Shown: one piece after another, positions 47,493 through 56,437 of the stretch | Layout of the letters: the number at the start of each line of letters is the position of its first letter | Numbering within the stretch: the first letter of the stretch is position 1 | DNA from: Chitinophagaceae bacterium | GTDB taxonomy: Bacteria; Bacteroidota; Bacteroidia; Chitinophagales; Chitinophagaceae | DNA length: 64,000 nt | Assembly (NCBI GenBank): GCA_019638625.1 | Contig: JAHBTK010000005.1 | Location: forward strand, 62,001-126,000 | Direction of reading: 5' to 3' | Position numbers and translations under genes: made by a program | The notes under the pieces: model-generated | What the model was told of the DNA's origin: nothing | What the model saw: only the letters and a program-made list of their open reading frames with translations | Database searches by the model: none

Positions 47493-49172
47493 ATGATAAC
47501 ATTTGAAGGGTTGGGTTTAGACGAAAGATTGGTTAAGGCTACGGACGCTTTGGGGTTTGAACATGCTACCCCTATCCAGGAGAAAGCAATCCCCGTTTTG
47601 ATCAACGGCACAAAAGACCTAGTAGGGCTGGCTCAGACAGGAACCGGCAAAACAGCGGCTTTTGGACTTCCTTTATTACATCTGATCAGCGAAAAAGACA
47701 GGTTTCCCCAGGCACTGATAGTTTGCCCCACAAGGGAGCTATGCCTGCAGATAGTAAATGAACTGGAGCAGTTCAAAAAATTTATACCGGCCATGCATAT
47801 ACTGGCGGTATATGGCGGCACTTCCATAGGAATGCAGATCAGGGATTTGAAAAAAGGCGTGCAGATAGTAGTAGCGACCCCGGGCAGACTGATAGATATA
47901 ATAGAAAGAAAGGCGATAAACCTTGAGCAGATAAAATATGTGGTGCTGGATGAAGCGGATGAGATGCTGAACATGGGTTTCCAGGATGACGTGGAATTTA
48001 TTCTGCAAAACACGCCCAACAGGGAAAGTACCTGGCTGTTCAGCGCTACCATGCCACCGGAAATACGCCGGGTTAGCAAGAAGTATATGCAGACACCAGT
48101 GGAGGTGACGGTTGGAAAAGTAAATACCGCCAACAAGAACATTGATCACCAGTATTATATTACCAATGCGCAGCACCGGTATGAGACGCTGAAAAGGCTG
48201 ATAGATTTTAACCCGGGGATATACGGTATCATTTTTACCCGCACCAAAGCGGATGCACAGCAGATAGCGGAAAAACTTACCCGGGAAGGGTATGATATTG
48301 ATGCGCTGCACGGCGATTTAACACAGCAGCAACGCGATAAGGTGATGGGAGAGTTCAGGGAAAAAACCCTGCAACTGCTGATCGCCACCGATGTGGCTGC
48401 CCGGGGTATAGATGTGCAGGGAATTACTCATGTGATCAATTACGAGCTGCCGGATGACGTGGAAGTATACACACACCGCAGTGGCAGAACGGGCAGGGCG
48501 GGCAATACGGGTATATGCATGTCTATTATTCATAGCCGGGAAATAGGAAAAGTCCGGCAGATTGAAAGGATGGTGCAGGTACCGTTTCACAAACTGGAGA
48601 TTCCTTTAGGAAAAGACGTTTGCCGCAAGCAGTTTTATCATTTTATGGACAACCTGTTGCAGCAGGAGATTGACGATACCAGTTACGAACCCTATATCCC
48701 CATGCTGGAAGAAAAATTCGCGGATGTGAGCAAGGAAGAAATTTTGAAGAGACTAACGGCGCTGGAATTTAAACGCTTTCTGAAGTACTATGAAAACGCG
48801 GAAGACCTGAACGTAAGGGAAAGAGTACGGGAAATAAGAGATAGGGGAGATAGGCGAAATGGTCAGGACCGGTATGAGGGCGCAGGCAGGAGACGCGAAG
48901 TCGGCCGGCAGAGAGAATATGGCGGTGGAAACTATACCAGGCTTTTTGTGAACCTGGGCACCAAAGACGGCTTCTACAAAGCCAGTTTCCTGCAGTTTAT
49001 CCTGGATATGAGTGACCTGAGAAAAGAAGTTTTGGGTAAAATAGATATGAAGGAAATGAATAGCTGGATAGAAGTTGATAAAAGAGCCGCTAACCAGATG
49101 ATTCGTTCTATTGACGGAAAAAAATACAAAGGCAGGAGCATCCGTATGAACGATGCTGATAGCCGCAGATAA
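47493..49172 (+). CDS. DEAD-box RNA helicase with DbpA-type RNA-binding domain
   Basis: A 559-residue ATP-dependent RNA helicase. The Q motif is ATPIQEKAIPVLI near 25, motif I AQTGTGKTAAFG near 47-58, Ia PTRELCLQI near 82, motif II DEADEML near 152, motif III SAT near 183, and motif VI HRSGRTGRAG near 328-337. A charged linker (RERVREIRDRGDRR) leads to a C-terminal DbpA RNA-binding (RRM-like) domain of about 75 residues (TRLFVNLGTKDGFYKASFL). Such enzymes assist 50S assembly and mRNA turnover, often in the cold. It interrupts the aromatic gene cluster without an obvious metabolic link. Confidence 0.95.
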   Translation: MITFEGLGLDERLVKATDALGFEHATPIQEKAIPVLINGTKDLVGLAQTGTGKTAAFGLPLLHLISEKDRFPQALIVCPTRELCLQIVNELEQFKKFIPAMHILAVYGGTSIGMQIRDLKKGVQIVVATPGRLIDIIERKAINLEQIKYVVLDEADEMLNMGFQDDVEFILQNTPNRESTWLFSATMPPEIRRVSKKYMQTPVEVTVGKVNTANKNIDHQYYITNAQHRYETLKRLIDFNPGIYGIIFTRTKADAQQIAEKLTREGYDIDALHGDLTQQQRDKVMGEFREKTLQLLIATDVAARGIDVQGITHVINYELPDDVEVYTHRSGRTGRAGNTGICMSIIHSREIGKVRQIERMVQVPFHKLEIPLGKDVCRKQFYHFMDNLLQQEIDDTSYEPYIPMLEEKFADVSKEEILKRLTALEFKRFLKYYENAEDLNVRERVREIRDRGDRRNGQDRYEGAGRRREVGRQREYGGGNYTRLFVNLGTKDGFYKASFLQFILDMSDLRKEVLGKIDMKEMNSWIEVDKRAANQMIRSIDGKKYKGRSIRMNDADSRR

Positions 49173-49212
49173 TAAATAATTAATTAATTTACACAATCTA
49201 AACAAAAACTAT

Positions 49213-50301
49213 ATGCAAGCGGTTGACAACAGCATGAAGGCAGTGGTGCTGGAAAAATTGAACAAAAAACCTCTTATTATTTCCGGTCCCTGTAGTGCGG
49301 AAACTGAAGAGCAGGTGCTTGAAACAGCCCAGCGCCTGGCAAAAACCGGAAAAGTGGATATGCTTCGTGCCGGAATCTGGAAGCCCCGTACCCGCCCCGG
49401 CAGCTTTGAAGGCATAGGAGCAAAAGGATTGCCCTGGCTGCAGCAGGCCAAAAAGCTTACCGGCTTGCCTACTACCGTGGAAGTGGCTACAGGAAAACAG
49501 GTGGAAGACGCCCTGCATTTTGAAGTAGATATGCTGTGGATCGGCGCCCGCACTACGGTAAACCCGTTCAGTGTGCAGGAAGTGGCAGATGCTTTACGCG
49601 GCGCGGACGTGCCGGTGCTGATCAAGAACCCGATTAACCCCGACCTGGAATTGTGGACAGGCGCAGTGGAGCGGGTAGCGAAAGCAGGTATTAAACACGT
49701 GGGGTTGATCCATCGCGGGTTCAGCGCATATGGCAACACTGAATACCGGAATGCGCCTATGTGGCACCTGGCCATCGAGATGAAACGCCGCAACCCGGAA
49801 ATGATAATGATAAATGACCCGTCTCATATCTGTGGCCGCAGGGATATATTGCTGGATGTGGCCCAGAAAGCAATTGACCTGCATTTTGATGGTTTGATGA
49901 TTGAAAGTCATATTGATCCGGACAAAGCCTGGAGCGATGCCAAACAACAGGTTACACCTGAAAAGCTGGCTGAAATGATGGATAGTATCATCTGGAGAAA
50001 AGAGGATGTTAATTCCGAAGCCTATCATGCGGCATTGGAAAAATTGCGCCAGCAGATCAACCACCTAGACGATGAAATGATGCAGATACTGAGCCAGCGT
50101 ATGAAACTAGCGGAAAAGATCGGTCAGTACAAAAAAGAAAATGATATTACCATCTTACAAACCAGCCGGTGGAACGAAATCCTGGAGCGGGCGTTCGGTA
50201 GGGGAGAGAAGATTGGTTTGAGCAAGGAGTTTATCACTAAGTACTTTGATGCGGTGCATATGGAATCCATCAATCACCAGAACAAAATTATGAACTCCTG
50301 A
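49213..50301 (+). CDS. Bifunctional DAHP synthase / chorismate mutase
   Basis: A 362-residue fusion. The N-terminal 255 residues are a type I-beta DAHP synthase (KPLIISGPCSAETEEQVLETA near 18-38, LRAGIWKPRTRPGSFEGIG near 53-71, DPSHICGRRD near 205, DGLMIESHIDPDKAWSD near 223-239), joining PEP and erythrose-4-phosphate. The C-terminal 90 residues are an AroQ chorismate mutase (EKLRQQINHLDDEMMQILSQRMKLAEKIGQYKKEN, in pieces near 276-310). The fusion supplies the mutase missing from pheA and tyrA and allows prephenate feedback on DAHP synthesis, as known for this architecture. It starts 40 bp after the helicase. Confidence 0.95.
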   Translation: MQAVDNSMKAVVLEKLNKKPLIISGPCSAETEEQVLETAQRLAKTGKVDMLRAGIWKPRTRPGSFEGIGAKGLPWLQQAKKLTGLPTTVEVATGKQVEDALHFEVDMLWIGARTTVNPFSVQEVADALRGADVPVLIKNPINPDLELWTGAVERVAKAGIKHVGLIHRGFSAYGNTEYRNAPMWHLAIEMKRRNPEMIMINDPSHICGRRDILLDVAQKAIDLHFDGLMIESHIDPDKAWSDAKQQVTPEKLAEMMDSIIWRKEDVNSEAYHAALEKLRQQINHLDDEMMQILSQRMKLAEKIGQYKKENDITILQTSRWNEILERAFGRGEKIGLSKEFITKYFDAVHMESINHQNKIMNS

Positions 50302-50327
50302 TCCCTTTATCAGAGATAGTATAGGCG

Positions 50328-50765
50328 ATGCAGGCTGTCACAAATACGTTTATATATATTCATGCTATCTGGTGCACAGCCAATAAGGAAGCGGTATTGA
50401 ACCCTGTTGTCAGGAAAGTACTGTTTCCCGGTATCCGGCAGGTGGCATTGTCAAAAGGCTTGCAGGTGCTGGCAATAAACGGAACAGCCGATCATGTACA
50501 CTGCCTTTTTAAACTAATGCCTTTGCAAACGGTAACGGGAGTGATCGGGCAACTGAAGAGTGAGTCGGCCGACTGGCTGAACAACAACCAGTTACTCGCT
50601 TCGATATTTTCCTGGGAGGAGCATTACACTGCCTACTCCGTAAGCCCCTCCACGATAGATAAGTCCGTGGAATATATTCAGCGGCAGGAAGAATATCATC
50701 AAAAAAAATCGCTGGAAGAAGAACTGGAGGCTTTCAGCAAAATGGTTGTCTCATTGCCCGAATAA
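50328..50765 (+). mobile_element. IS200/REP-associated (Y1) transposase gene inside the aro operon
   Basis: A 145-residue single-tyrosine HUH transposase (Y1_Tnp). The HUH motif is H56-V-H58 in ADHVHCLFKL, and the nucleophile is probably Tyr116 in SVEYIQRQ, followed by a basic stretch (EEYHQKKSLEEEL). The beginning YIHAIWCTANKE is typical of Bacteroidota IS200-like/RAYT proteins. The gene is wedged between the DAHP synthase (26 bp) and aroB (14 bp), same strand, with no room for the subterminal hairpins of a full IS200. The frame and motifs are intact. It may be a solitary, perhaps domesticated, RAYT; the multi-hairpin element at 26581 is a possible substrate family. Confidence 0.85.
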
Positions 50766-50779
50766 ATAATTATTATTGA

Positions 50780-51799
50780 ATGAACTCTGTAACATATAAA
50801 TTCAGTAACGCTTCTACTCAGTACTATTTCGCATCCGGCTTTGCTACTTTAAAACGCCTGGTTGATCCCAAAAACGCGATCATTATTACGGATGACAATA
50901 TATTCAATGCGCAAACCTCCCGGTTCAAAGGCTGGAATACGATTGTACTGAAGCCGGGCGAAGAATACAAGGTGCAGGCAACCGTGGATTCCATAATAGA
51001 GCAGTTGATCGCCGCGGGAGCCGACCGGAAGACAACTTTGATCGGTATTGGGGGCGGTGTAATTACTGATATTACAGGTTATACTGCCTCTGTATATATG
51101 CGGGGTATTTCCTTCGGGTTTTTACCCACTACCGTACTGGCAATGGTGGACGCAGGCATCGGGGGAAAAAACGGGGTGGACGTGGGTGTTTATAAAAACC
51201 TGGTAGGCACTATCCGTCAGCCGGGGTTTATCCTGTATGATCATAATTTTCTGAACAGTTTGCCTGATTCAGAATGGACAAACGGGTTTGCCGAGATCAT
51301 TAAACATGCCTGTATTAAAGATGCTGCAATGTTTAAAGAATTACAGGCAGGTTCATTGCTGAAGTACAGGAAAAGCAGGAAACTCATGGAGGAACTGATC
51401 CGCAGAAATGCGTTGATCAAGATCAAAGTGGTGCAGAAAGATGAGTTTGAAAAAGGCGACCGGCGGCTGCTGAATTTCGGGCACACCCTGGGGCACGCGC
51501 TGGAGAACCAGTATGAGCTTTCCCACGGTCAGGCCATATCTATAGGCATGACTTATGCTTCACAAATATCGGCGCAGCTAAAAGGGTTCAGGGATACGGA
51601 AAAAGTAGTCCATGTGCTGGAACAGTATGGCCTGCCTACCTATGCCGAATTTGATAAAAAGAAGGTGTTGGAAGTATTGAAAATGGATAAAAAGCGAGAG
51701 AGAAAAGAAATGAATTTTGTGTTACTGGATAAAATCGGAAAGGGTGTGGTATATCCCATTCCCCTTACCACATTAGAAAAAATTATCAGCGCATTATAG
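50780..51799 (+). CDS. aroB: 3-dehydroquinate synthase
   Basis: Second step of the shikimate pathway, closing DAHP to dehydroquinate. 339 residues; NAD-binding GIGGGVITDITGYTASVYMRGI near 93-114, PTTVLAMVDAGIGGKNGVDVGVYKNLVG near 120-147 (in the family as LAMVDASIGGKTGVN), zinc ligands Glu in GFAEIIKHACIKD near 171 and the two His in RLLNFGHTLGHALE near 229-242. All key residues are present. It begins 14 bp after the transposase gene and ends 4 bp before aroA. Confidence 0.95.
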   Translation: MNSVTYKFSNASTQYYFASGFATLKRLVDPKNAIIITDDNIFNAQTSRFKGWNTIVLKPGEEYKVQATVDSIIEQLIAAGADRKTTLIGIGGGVITDITGYTASVYMRGISFGFLPTTVLAMVDAGIGGKNGVDVGVYKNLVGTIRQPGFILYDHNFLNSLPDSEWTNGFAEIIKHACIKDAAMFKELQAGSLLKYRKSRKLMEELIRRNALIKIKVVQKDEFEKGDRRLLNFGHTLGHALENQYELSHGQAISIGMTYASQISAQLKGFRDTEKVVHVLEQYGLPTYAEFDKKKVLEVLKMDKKRERKEMNFVLLDKIGKGVVYPIPLTTLEKIISAL

Positions 51800-51803
51800 A
51801 ACC

Positions 51804-53093
51804 ATGATTGTTACTATTGCCCCGTCGGCCCTGTCCGGCACTATATCAGCCCCGGCGTCCAAAAGCTCCATGCAGAGAGCCTGCGCCGCGGCGTTGCTTG
51901 TTAAAGGCAACAGCACTATCATCAATCCCGGTCATTCCAATGATGACCTGGCTGCACTGGGTGTTATCAGGGCGCTGGGTGCCACGGTAACAGAATTATC
52001 GGATACAGAGATTCGGGTTTCAAGGGATCATAAACTGGTGCCGGATAGTGTCAACTGTGGTGAAAGTGGATTGGGGATAAGGATGTTTGCCCCGCTCATA
52101 GCATTAAATAGCCACCCGATAACCATTAATGGTGAAGGCAGCCTGCTCACCCGGCCGATGGACTTTTTTGATGAAGTATTTCCGAAACTTGGTATAACAG
52201 TATTATCCAACCAGGGTAAATTGCCGGTGACGCTTACCGGGCCGCTGCAACCAAAAGATATTACCATCGACGGCTCGCTGAGCTCACAGTTCCTGACCGG
52301 TTTGCTGATGGCCTATGCCGCGGCAGACGCTACCGATGTAACGATCCGCGTCATCAACTTAAAAAGCAGGCCTTATATTGATCTTACTTTGAGAGTAATG
52401 GAGCAGTTTGGTTTGAAAGTGCCTGTTAATAATAACTATGAATCTTTTTATTTTGAGAAAAAGCCGGTAGCCCCTTCAGGTAATGTTCGTTATACGGTAG
52501 AAGGCGACTGGAGCGGTGGCGCTTTTTTGTTGGTGGCAGGCGCCATTGCCGGAAACATTACAGTAAACGGACTGGATACAGGTTCTCCGCAGGCGGATAA
52601 AAAAATAATGGAGGCCCTGGAGCATTCACAGGCAGGTATCCGGCTGGATGGTGGAAGCATTGAGTTGATTCCCAAAGACCTGGTACCGTTTCAGTTTGAT
52701 GCTACAGACTGCCCGGACCTGTTTCCACCGCTGGTTGCCCTGGCGGCCTGCTGCAGGGGTACCACCATTATTAAAGGAGTACGCAGGCTGGCACATAAAG
52801 AGAGTGACCGCGGACTGACGCTGCAGGACGAATTTGATAAGATGGGAGTGAAAATCGACCTGGATGATGATATCATGCTGGTTCATGGCGGTACCGGTTT
52901 AAAGGGCGCCGTTGTACATTCCCGCCACGACCACCGGATTGCGATGGCATGTGCGGTGGCCGCGCTAAAAGCAACAGGAAGCACTACCATTAAAGAAGCC
53001 CAGGCAGTCAATAAATCTTATCCTGATTTTTACAGTCATATTCAACAGTTAGGGGCGCAGGTAAGTATTGTAACGAATAAAGAAGTAATTTAA
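51804..53093 (+). CDS. aroA: 3-phosphoshikimate 1-carboxyvinyltransferase (EPSP synthase)
   Basis: Adds enolpyruvyl from PEP to shikimate-3-phosphate. 429 residues with the two inside-out barrel domains. SAPASKSSMQRACAAALL near 14-30 holds the substrate Lys/Ser, CGESGLGIRMFAPLIAL near 84-100 corresponds to the usual GNAGTxxR loop, and DGSLSSQFLTGLLMAYA near 152 to the SSQ motif. C-terminal RLAHKESDRGLTLQDEF near 327-343 and DHRIAMACAVAALKATG near 378 are the family signatures. The GNAGT loop is replaced by GESGL, a variant found in several Bacteroidota enzymes. Tight packing with aroB and aroC. Confidence 0.94.
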   Translation: MIVTIAPSALSGTISAPASKSSMQRACAAALLVKGNSTIINPGHSNDDLAALGVIRALGATVTELSDTEIRVSRDHKLVPDSVNCGESGLGIRMFAPLIALNSHPITINGEGSLLTRPMDFFDEVFPKLGITVLSNQGKLPVTLTGPLQPKDITIDGSLSSQFLTGLLMAYAAADATDVTIRVINLKSRPYIDLTLRVMEQFGLKVPVNNNYESFYFEKKPVAPSGNVRYTVEGDWSGGAFLLVAGAIAGNITVNGLDTGSPQADKKIMEALEHSQAGIRLDGGSIELIPKDLVPFQFDATDCPDLFPPLVALAACCRGTTIIKGVRRLAHKESDRGLTLQDEFDKMGVKIDLDDDIMLVHGGTGLKGAVVHSRHDHRIAMACAVAALKATGSTTIKEAQAVNKSYPDFYSHIQQLGAQVSIVTNKEVI

Positions 53094-53108
53094 AGTTTTT
53101 GATCAGTT

Positions 53109-54107
53109 ATGAACTCTTTCGGCAGAATATTTCGCATACATATTTTTGGTGAATCGCATGGAGAAAGCGTTGGACTTACAATTGATGGTTGTCCTGCCGG
53201 TTTGTCATTGAAGGTAGAGGATTTTCTGGCGGATATCGAAAGAAGAAAAGGCGGTACACAGAAGGGCACAACTCCCCGCCAGGAATCGGATCTGCCCATA
53301 TTCAAAAGCGGCATTTTCAATGATACAACTACCGGGGCTCCCATCACCATACTTTTTGAAAATAACAACACCCGTTCCGGTGATTACCAGAAACAAAGAT
53401 CCGTTCCGCGCCCGGGGCACGCTGATTTCGTTGCCCAAAAGAAATTTGGCGGTTTCGAGGATTACAGGGGTGGTGGACATTTTAGCGGCCGGTTGACAGT
53501 GGCTTTGGTAGCCGCCGGGGTTATAGCCAAAAAACTGCTGGCAACTTCCGGTATTTCGGTGGAGGCATCCATCCTTGAAATAGGTGGTGAAAAAGATACC
53601 GAAAAAGGATTACAAAAAGCCATTGACGCCAAGGACAGCGTTGGCGGAATAGTAGAATGCAGGGTGAACGGCCTGCCCATAGGGTTGGGCGAACCTTTTT
53701 TCGATTCTGCTGAATCTTTATTAAGCCATGCTGTATTTGCCATTCCGGCTGTCAGGGGTGTTGAGTTCGGTACCGGTTTCGCGGCTGCGGGAATGTTTGG
53801 CAGTGAACATAATGATGCCATAGCCGATATGTCCGGCAGAACGGAGACCAACCATGCCGGTGGTATCGTAGGCGGCATTACCAACGGGAATGAACTCGTT
53901 TTCCGGATTGCCATCAAACCTACTTCGTCTACCCCTAAACTGCAGCATACGCTCAACTGGGAAACAGGTGAGTTGGAAGACTTTTCTGTGAAAGGAAGAC
54001 ACGATCTTTGTATAGCATTGCGGGTGCCGGTGGTTTTAGAAGCCGTCACCGCCTTTGTACTTTGCGACCTGATGCTGGCGGAGCAGCAGATAAAACGGGT
54101 TATTTAA
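53109..54107 (+). CDS. aroC: Chorismate synthase
   Basis: Last common step, making chorismate from EPSP with reduced FMN. 332 residues. Signatures are FRIHIFGESHGESVGLTIDGCPAG near 5-28 (in pieces; first conserved His), RPGHADFVAQKKFG near 99-112 with DYRGGGHFSGRLT near 117-129, and the late SGRTETNHAGGIVGGITNG near 239-257. It is a little shorter than the 360-residue proteobacterial enzyme. It begins 15 bp after aroA. The gene set here lacks aroQ/aroD, aroE and aroK, which must be elsewhere. Confidence 0.95.
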   Translation: MNSFGRIFRIHIFGESHGESVGLTIDGCPAGLSLKVEDFLADIERRKGGTQKGTTPRQESDLPIFKSGIFNDTTTGAPITILFENNNTRSGDYQKQRSVPRPGHADFVAQKKFGGFEDYRGGGHFSGRLTVALVAAGVIAKKLLATSGISVEASILEIGGEKDTEKGLQKAIDAKDSVGGIVECRVNGLPIGLGEPFFDSAESLLSHAVFAIPAVRGVEFGTGFAAAGMFGSEHNDAIADMSGRTETNHAGGIVGGITNGNELVFRIAIKPTSSTPKLQHTLNWETGELEDFSVKGRHDLCIALRVPVVLEAVTAFVLCDLMLAEQQIKRVI

Positions 54108-54123
54108 CAGTTAAACGATTGCC

Positions 54124-54432
54124 ATGCCGTTGATTTATCATATAGCAACAAAAGAAGACTGGTCAGCAGCCCAGACAGAAGGACTTTATGAGTCCCCCTC
54201 CCTGAAAGAAGAAGGGTATATTCACTGCAGTGAGGACCGTCAACTCAAGGACGTAATTGCACGTTATTTTTCTACGAAAAAAAACCTGCTCAAACTTACC
54301 ATTGACACCGAAAAATTGACCAGTCAGTTGATTTATGACTGGAGCAATGCTATTGAAGATACCTTCCCGCACATATATGGCCCTATCAACCTGGACGCTG
54401 TAATATTGGTGGAAACAATTGAAACCCGGTAA
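54124..54432 (+). CDS. DUF952 domain protein
   Basis: A 102-residue cytoplasmic protein covering the full DUF952 domain: MPLIYHIATKEDWSAAQTEGLYESPSL at the start, EGYIHCSEDRQLKDVIARYF near 30-50, and FPHIYGPINLDAV near 83-95. The IHCS and HIYGPI motifs are conserved in the family, which is structurally related to ADP-ribosyl-binding folds; no activity is established as far as I know. It follows aroC after 16 bp and is probably the last gene of the operon. Confidence 0.88.
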   Translation: MPLIYHIATKEDWSAAQTEGLYESPSLKEEGYIHCSEDRQLKDVIARYFSTKKNLLKLTIDTEKLTSQLIYDWSNAIEDTFPHIYGPINLDAVILVETIETR

Positions 54433-54608
54433 ATAAAAACACTTATCTGTTGAGATAAATCAACGGATTTCTCCCCTTGTGTTGAGCTATGCTAAAATAG
54501 CGTCTTTAAAAATTCTTTTCCGTCGTTTTTGTATGTTTTCATGAAACCTCTTAGTATTTTTACGCATCGTTTAAGGAATAATACTTTTTCACAACTAAAA
54601 CAACCTAT

Positions 54609-55367
54609 ATGAAAACGTTAATCATTATAGTAAGTATTATCCTTTTATCCTATCAGATTGACCGTTTTTTTACTAAAGACAGAGCTGTTGCTCCCATTGA
54701 AAACAAATACACAGCTACAGCGTTCGAACAGGAACTGTCTTCCAACGAAATACAAATACCAGAAGTTATTGCAGACACAGATGAAACTGCTATACCGCAA
54801 GCTGAGGCTGTGTTAGAAGAGGAACTGGTGATTGCTCCGGAAACCCCCGGTAATGACAATATTGTTTTAGCAGTGGCAGACGAGAATGCCGTTGCTCTGG
54901 CTGCCAATGCATCCATTACCACCAAAGAGGAGAAGGTTGCTACCAGAAATGTCCGCCTGAAGCAGGTTTCAAAAATTAACCAGCACGCTAAAATGTTTCA
55001 CAGCCGTTTGAAGGACCTGGGCAACTATGTATCGCTGAATACCGTGCAGTTTGACTACAATAAATTTGATGTGCTGGAAAGCGAAGATTTCAATACTGTA
55101 ATGCATTATGCTGATATGCTGATCTTTGATGAGAGCCTGAAAGTGAGTGTGGCAGGGTTTGCTGACAGCATAGGCAGCGTGGCTTATAACGAACAGCTTT
55201 CATTAATGCGCGCTGTGCATGTGCAGAACTACCTGATAGACCTTGGCGTAAAAGAAGAGCAGATACTGGTTTCAGCTTATGGTGTCGAAAGCCCGGTAGC
55301 GGATAATGCAACGAAAGAAGGAAGGGCTTTGAACAGAAGGGTAGAATTAATACTACTTGCTAATTAA
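54609..55367 (+). CDS. OmpA-family protein
   Basis: A 252-residue envelope protein. Residues 1-19 (MKTLIIIVSIILLSYQIDRF) are a membrane anchor or uncleaved signal. A low-complexity acidic stretch of about 80 residues (many Glu/Ala/Val, for example EAVLEEELVIAPETPG) leads to a C-terminal OmpA-like domain (about 140-252): VQFDYNKFDVLESEDFN, VSVAGFADSIGSVAYNEQLSLMRA and YGVESPVADNATKEGRALNRRVEL. The domain binds diaminopimelate in peptidoglycan through the Asp and Arg of such motifs. There is no beta-barrel, so it links the inner membrane to the wall. Monocistronic with a terminator. Confidence 0.9.
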   Translation: MKTLIIIVSIILLSYQIDRFFTKDRAVAPIENKYTATAFEQELSSNEIQIPEVIADTDETAIPQAEAVLEEELVIAPETPGNDNIVLAVADENAVALAANASITTKEEKVATRNVRLKQVSKINQHAKMFHSRLKDLGNYVSLNTVQFDYNKFDVLESEDFNTVMHYADMLIFDESLKVSVAGFADSIGSVAYNEQLSLMRAVHVQNYLIDLGVKEEQILVSAYGVESPVADNATKEGRALNRRVELILLAN

Positions 55368-55398
55368 AATTAATTTTATTGACTAAATGTATACACAG

Positions 55399-55419
55399 CC
55401 CCGGGAAACCGGGGTTTTT
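55399..55419 (+). terminator. Terminator of the OmpA-family gene
   Basis: CCCCGG, tetraloop GAAA, CCGGGG (55399-55414) followed by five T: a GNRA-capped intrinsic terminator 31 bp after the stop codon. Confidence 0.9.
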
Positions 55420-55659
55420 CATGTGTACAGTTTACACCAGGTGTCTCTTTTCGACCTATTATTCACTATTAGTTCTTATAATAACCATTAAGGAGTTAAG
55501 TAAAAAGCTTGATGAACCCTAACTTGCTGGTTTGCAGCAGCAGATATTATTTTTTGTGCGAACTAAATGGGGCTCCTGTCAATAAGTAAATGGCATCGAT
55601 AATTGGCTGTTTAGACCATACGTGATGGTCAACACGCTGCAAACAGATTACCCCAAAAT

Positions 55660-55687
55660 AAAAGGCTGCCCGACGGGCAACCTTTTA
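55660..55687 (-). terminator. Terminator of the peroxiredoxin gene
   Basis: AAAAGGCTGCCC and GGGCAACCTTTT pair around GAC with one mismatch. Read leftward it follows the peroxiredoxin stop by 25 bp and ends in a T-run. Confidence 0.75.
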
Positions 55688-55712
55688 TTAACTTTAAAAC
55701 AGGTTATATCAA

Positions 55713-56348
55713 TTATAAATTCGGCTGCGGGGTATAACGCAGATAAGGTTTTATCACGTTTACACCTTTAGGGAATTTTTTGATAGCGTCTTCTGTAGAA
55801 ACGGCAGGTACTACAATTACATCTTCAGTAGCGTTCCAGTCTGCCGGAGTCGCTACGCTGTAGTTAGCGGTCAACTGTAAAGAGTCGATCACACGCAACA
55901 CTTCGTTGAAGTTTCTGCCGGTAGAAGCAGGATAGGTAATGGTCAGTTTTACTTTTTTATCCGGTCCTATCACAAACAGGGAACGAACGGTAAAGTTTTC
56001 AGAAGCATTGGGGTGGATCATACCGTATGCTGTGGCAACTTTTCTTTCAGGATCTGCTATAATAGGAAACTTAAGATCTGCATTCTGCGTCTCATTGATA
56101 TCTTTGATCCAGCCTTCGTGCCTGTCAAGCGTATCAACACTTACTGCCAGTACTTTTGTGTTACGTTTGGCAAACTCATCCTGTAATTGAGCTGTTCTGC
56201 CCAGTTCCGTGGTACAGACAGGCGTATAATCAGCAGGATGTGAAAACAATACACCCCAACCATCTCCCAGGTATTCGTAAAAATCAATCTTACCTGCACT
56301 GGTTTCAGCGCTAAAATTTGGTGCAATGTCACCTAAACGCAAACTCAT
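55713..56348 (-). CDS. Peroxiredoxin of the 1-Cys/Prx6 type
   Basis: A 211-residue peroxide reductase. The peroxidatic Cys is in FSHPADYTPVCTTELGR near residue 35-51 (Cys45), with the upstream Thr in YTP. The C-terminal extension (AVSTEDAIKKFPKGVNVIKPYLRYTPQPNL, in pieces) is that of Prx6-type enzymes, including the KPYLRYT motif. No obvious resolving Cys is visible in the C-terminal part, consistent with 1-Cys chemistry. It is cytoplasmic, monocistronic and preceded by a TATCTTTG box. Confidence 0.94.
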   Translation of the reverse strand: MSLRLGDIAPNFSAETSAGKIDFYEYLGDGWGVLFSHPADYTPVCTTELGRTAQLQDEFAKRNTKVLAVSVDTLDRHEGWIKDINETQNADLKFPIIADPERKVATAYGMIHPNASENFTVRSLFVIGPDKKVKLTITYPASTGRNFNEVLRVIDSLQLTANYSVATPADWNATEDVIVVPAVSTEDAIKKFPKGVNVIKPYLRYTPQPNL

Positions 56349-56386
56349 AATACATTCTTTTTAATATGGTTAAAAAATTTGGACGA

Positions 56387-56394
56387 CAAAGATA
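56387..56394 (-). promoter_or_regulatory. -7 box of the peroxiredoxin gene
   Basis: The minus strand reads TATCTTTG, exactly TAnnTTTG, 38 bp before the start codon. No TTG element at the usual -33 distance. Confidence 0.5.
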
Positions 56395-56437
56395 TTAATT
56401 TCCTACCATTGTTGTGGACTATTTAATATTTTTTTTC

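Larger units (their letters stand above)
55368..55712. other. Gap between two convergent genes, terminators only
   Basis: These 345 bases lie between the convergent OmpA-family and peroxiredoxin genes. They contain one terminator for each gene near the two ends (55399-55419 and 55660-55687). The 240 bases between them show no reading frame, repeat or RNA that I recognise. Confidence 0.6.
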
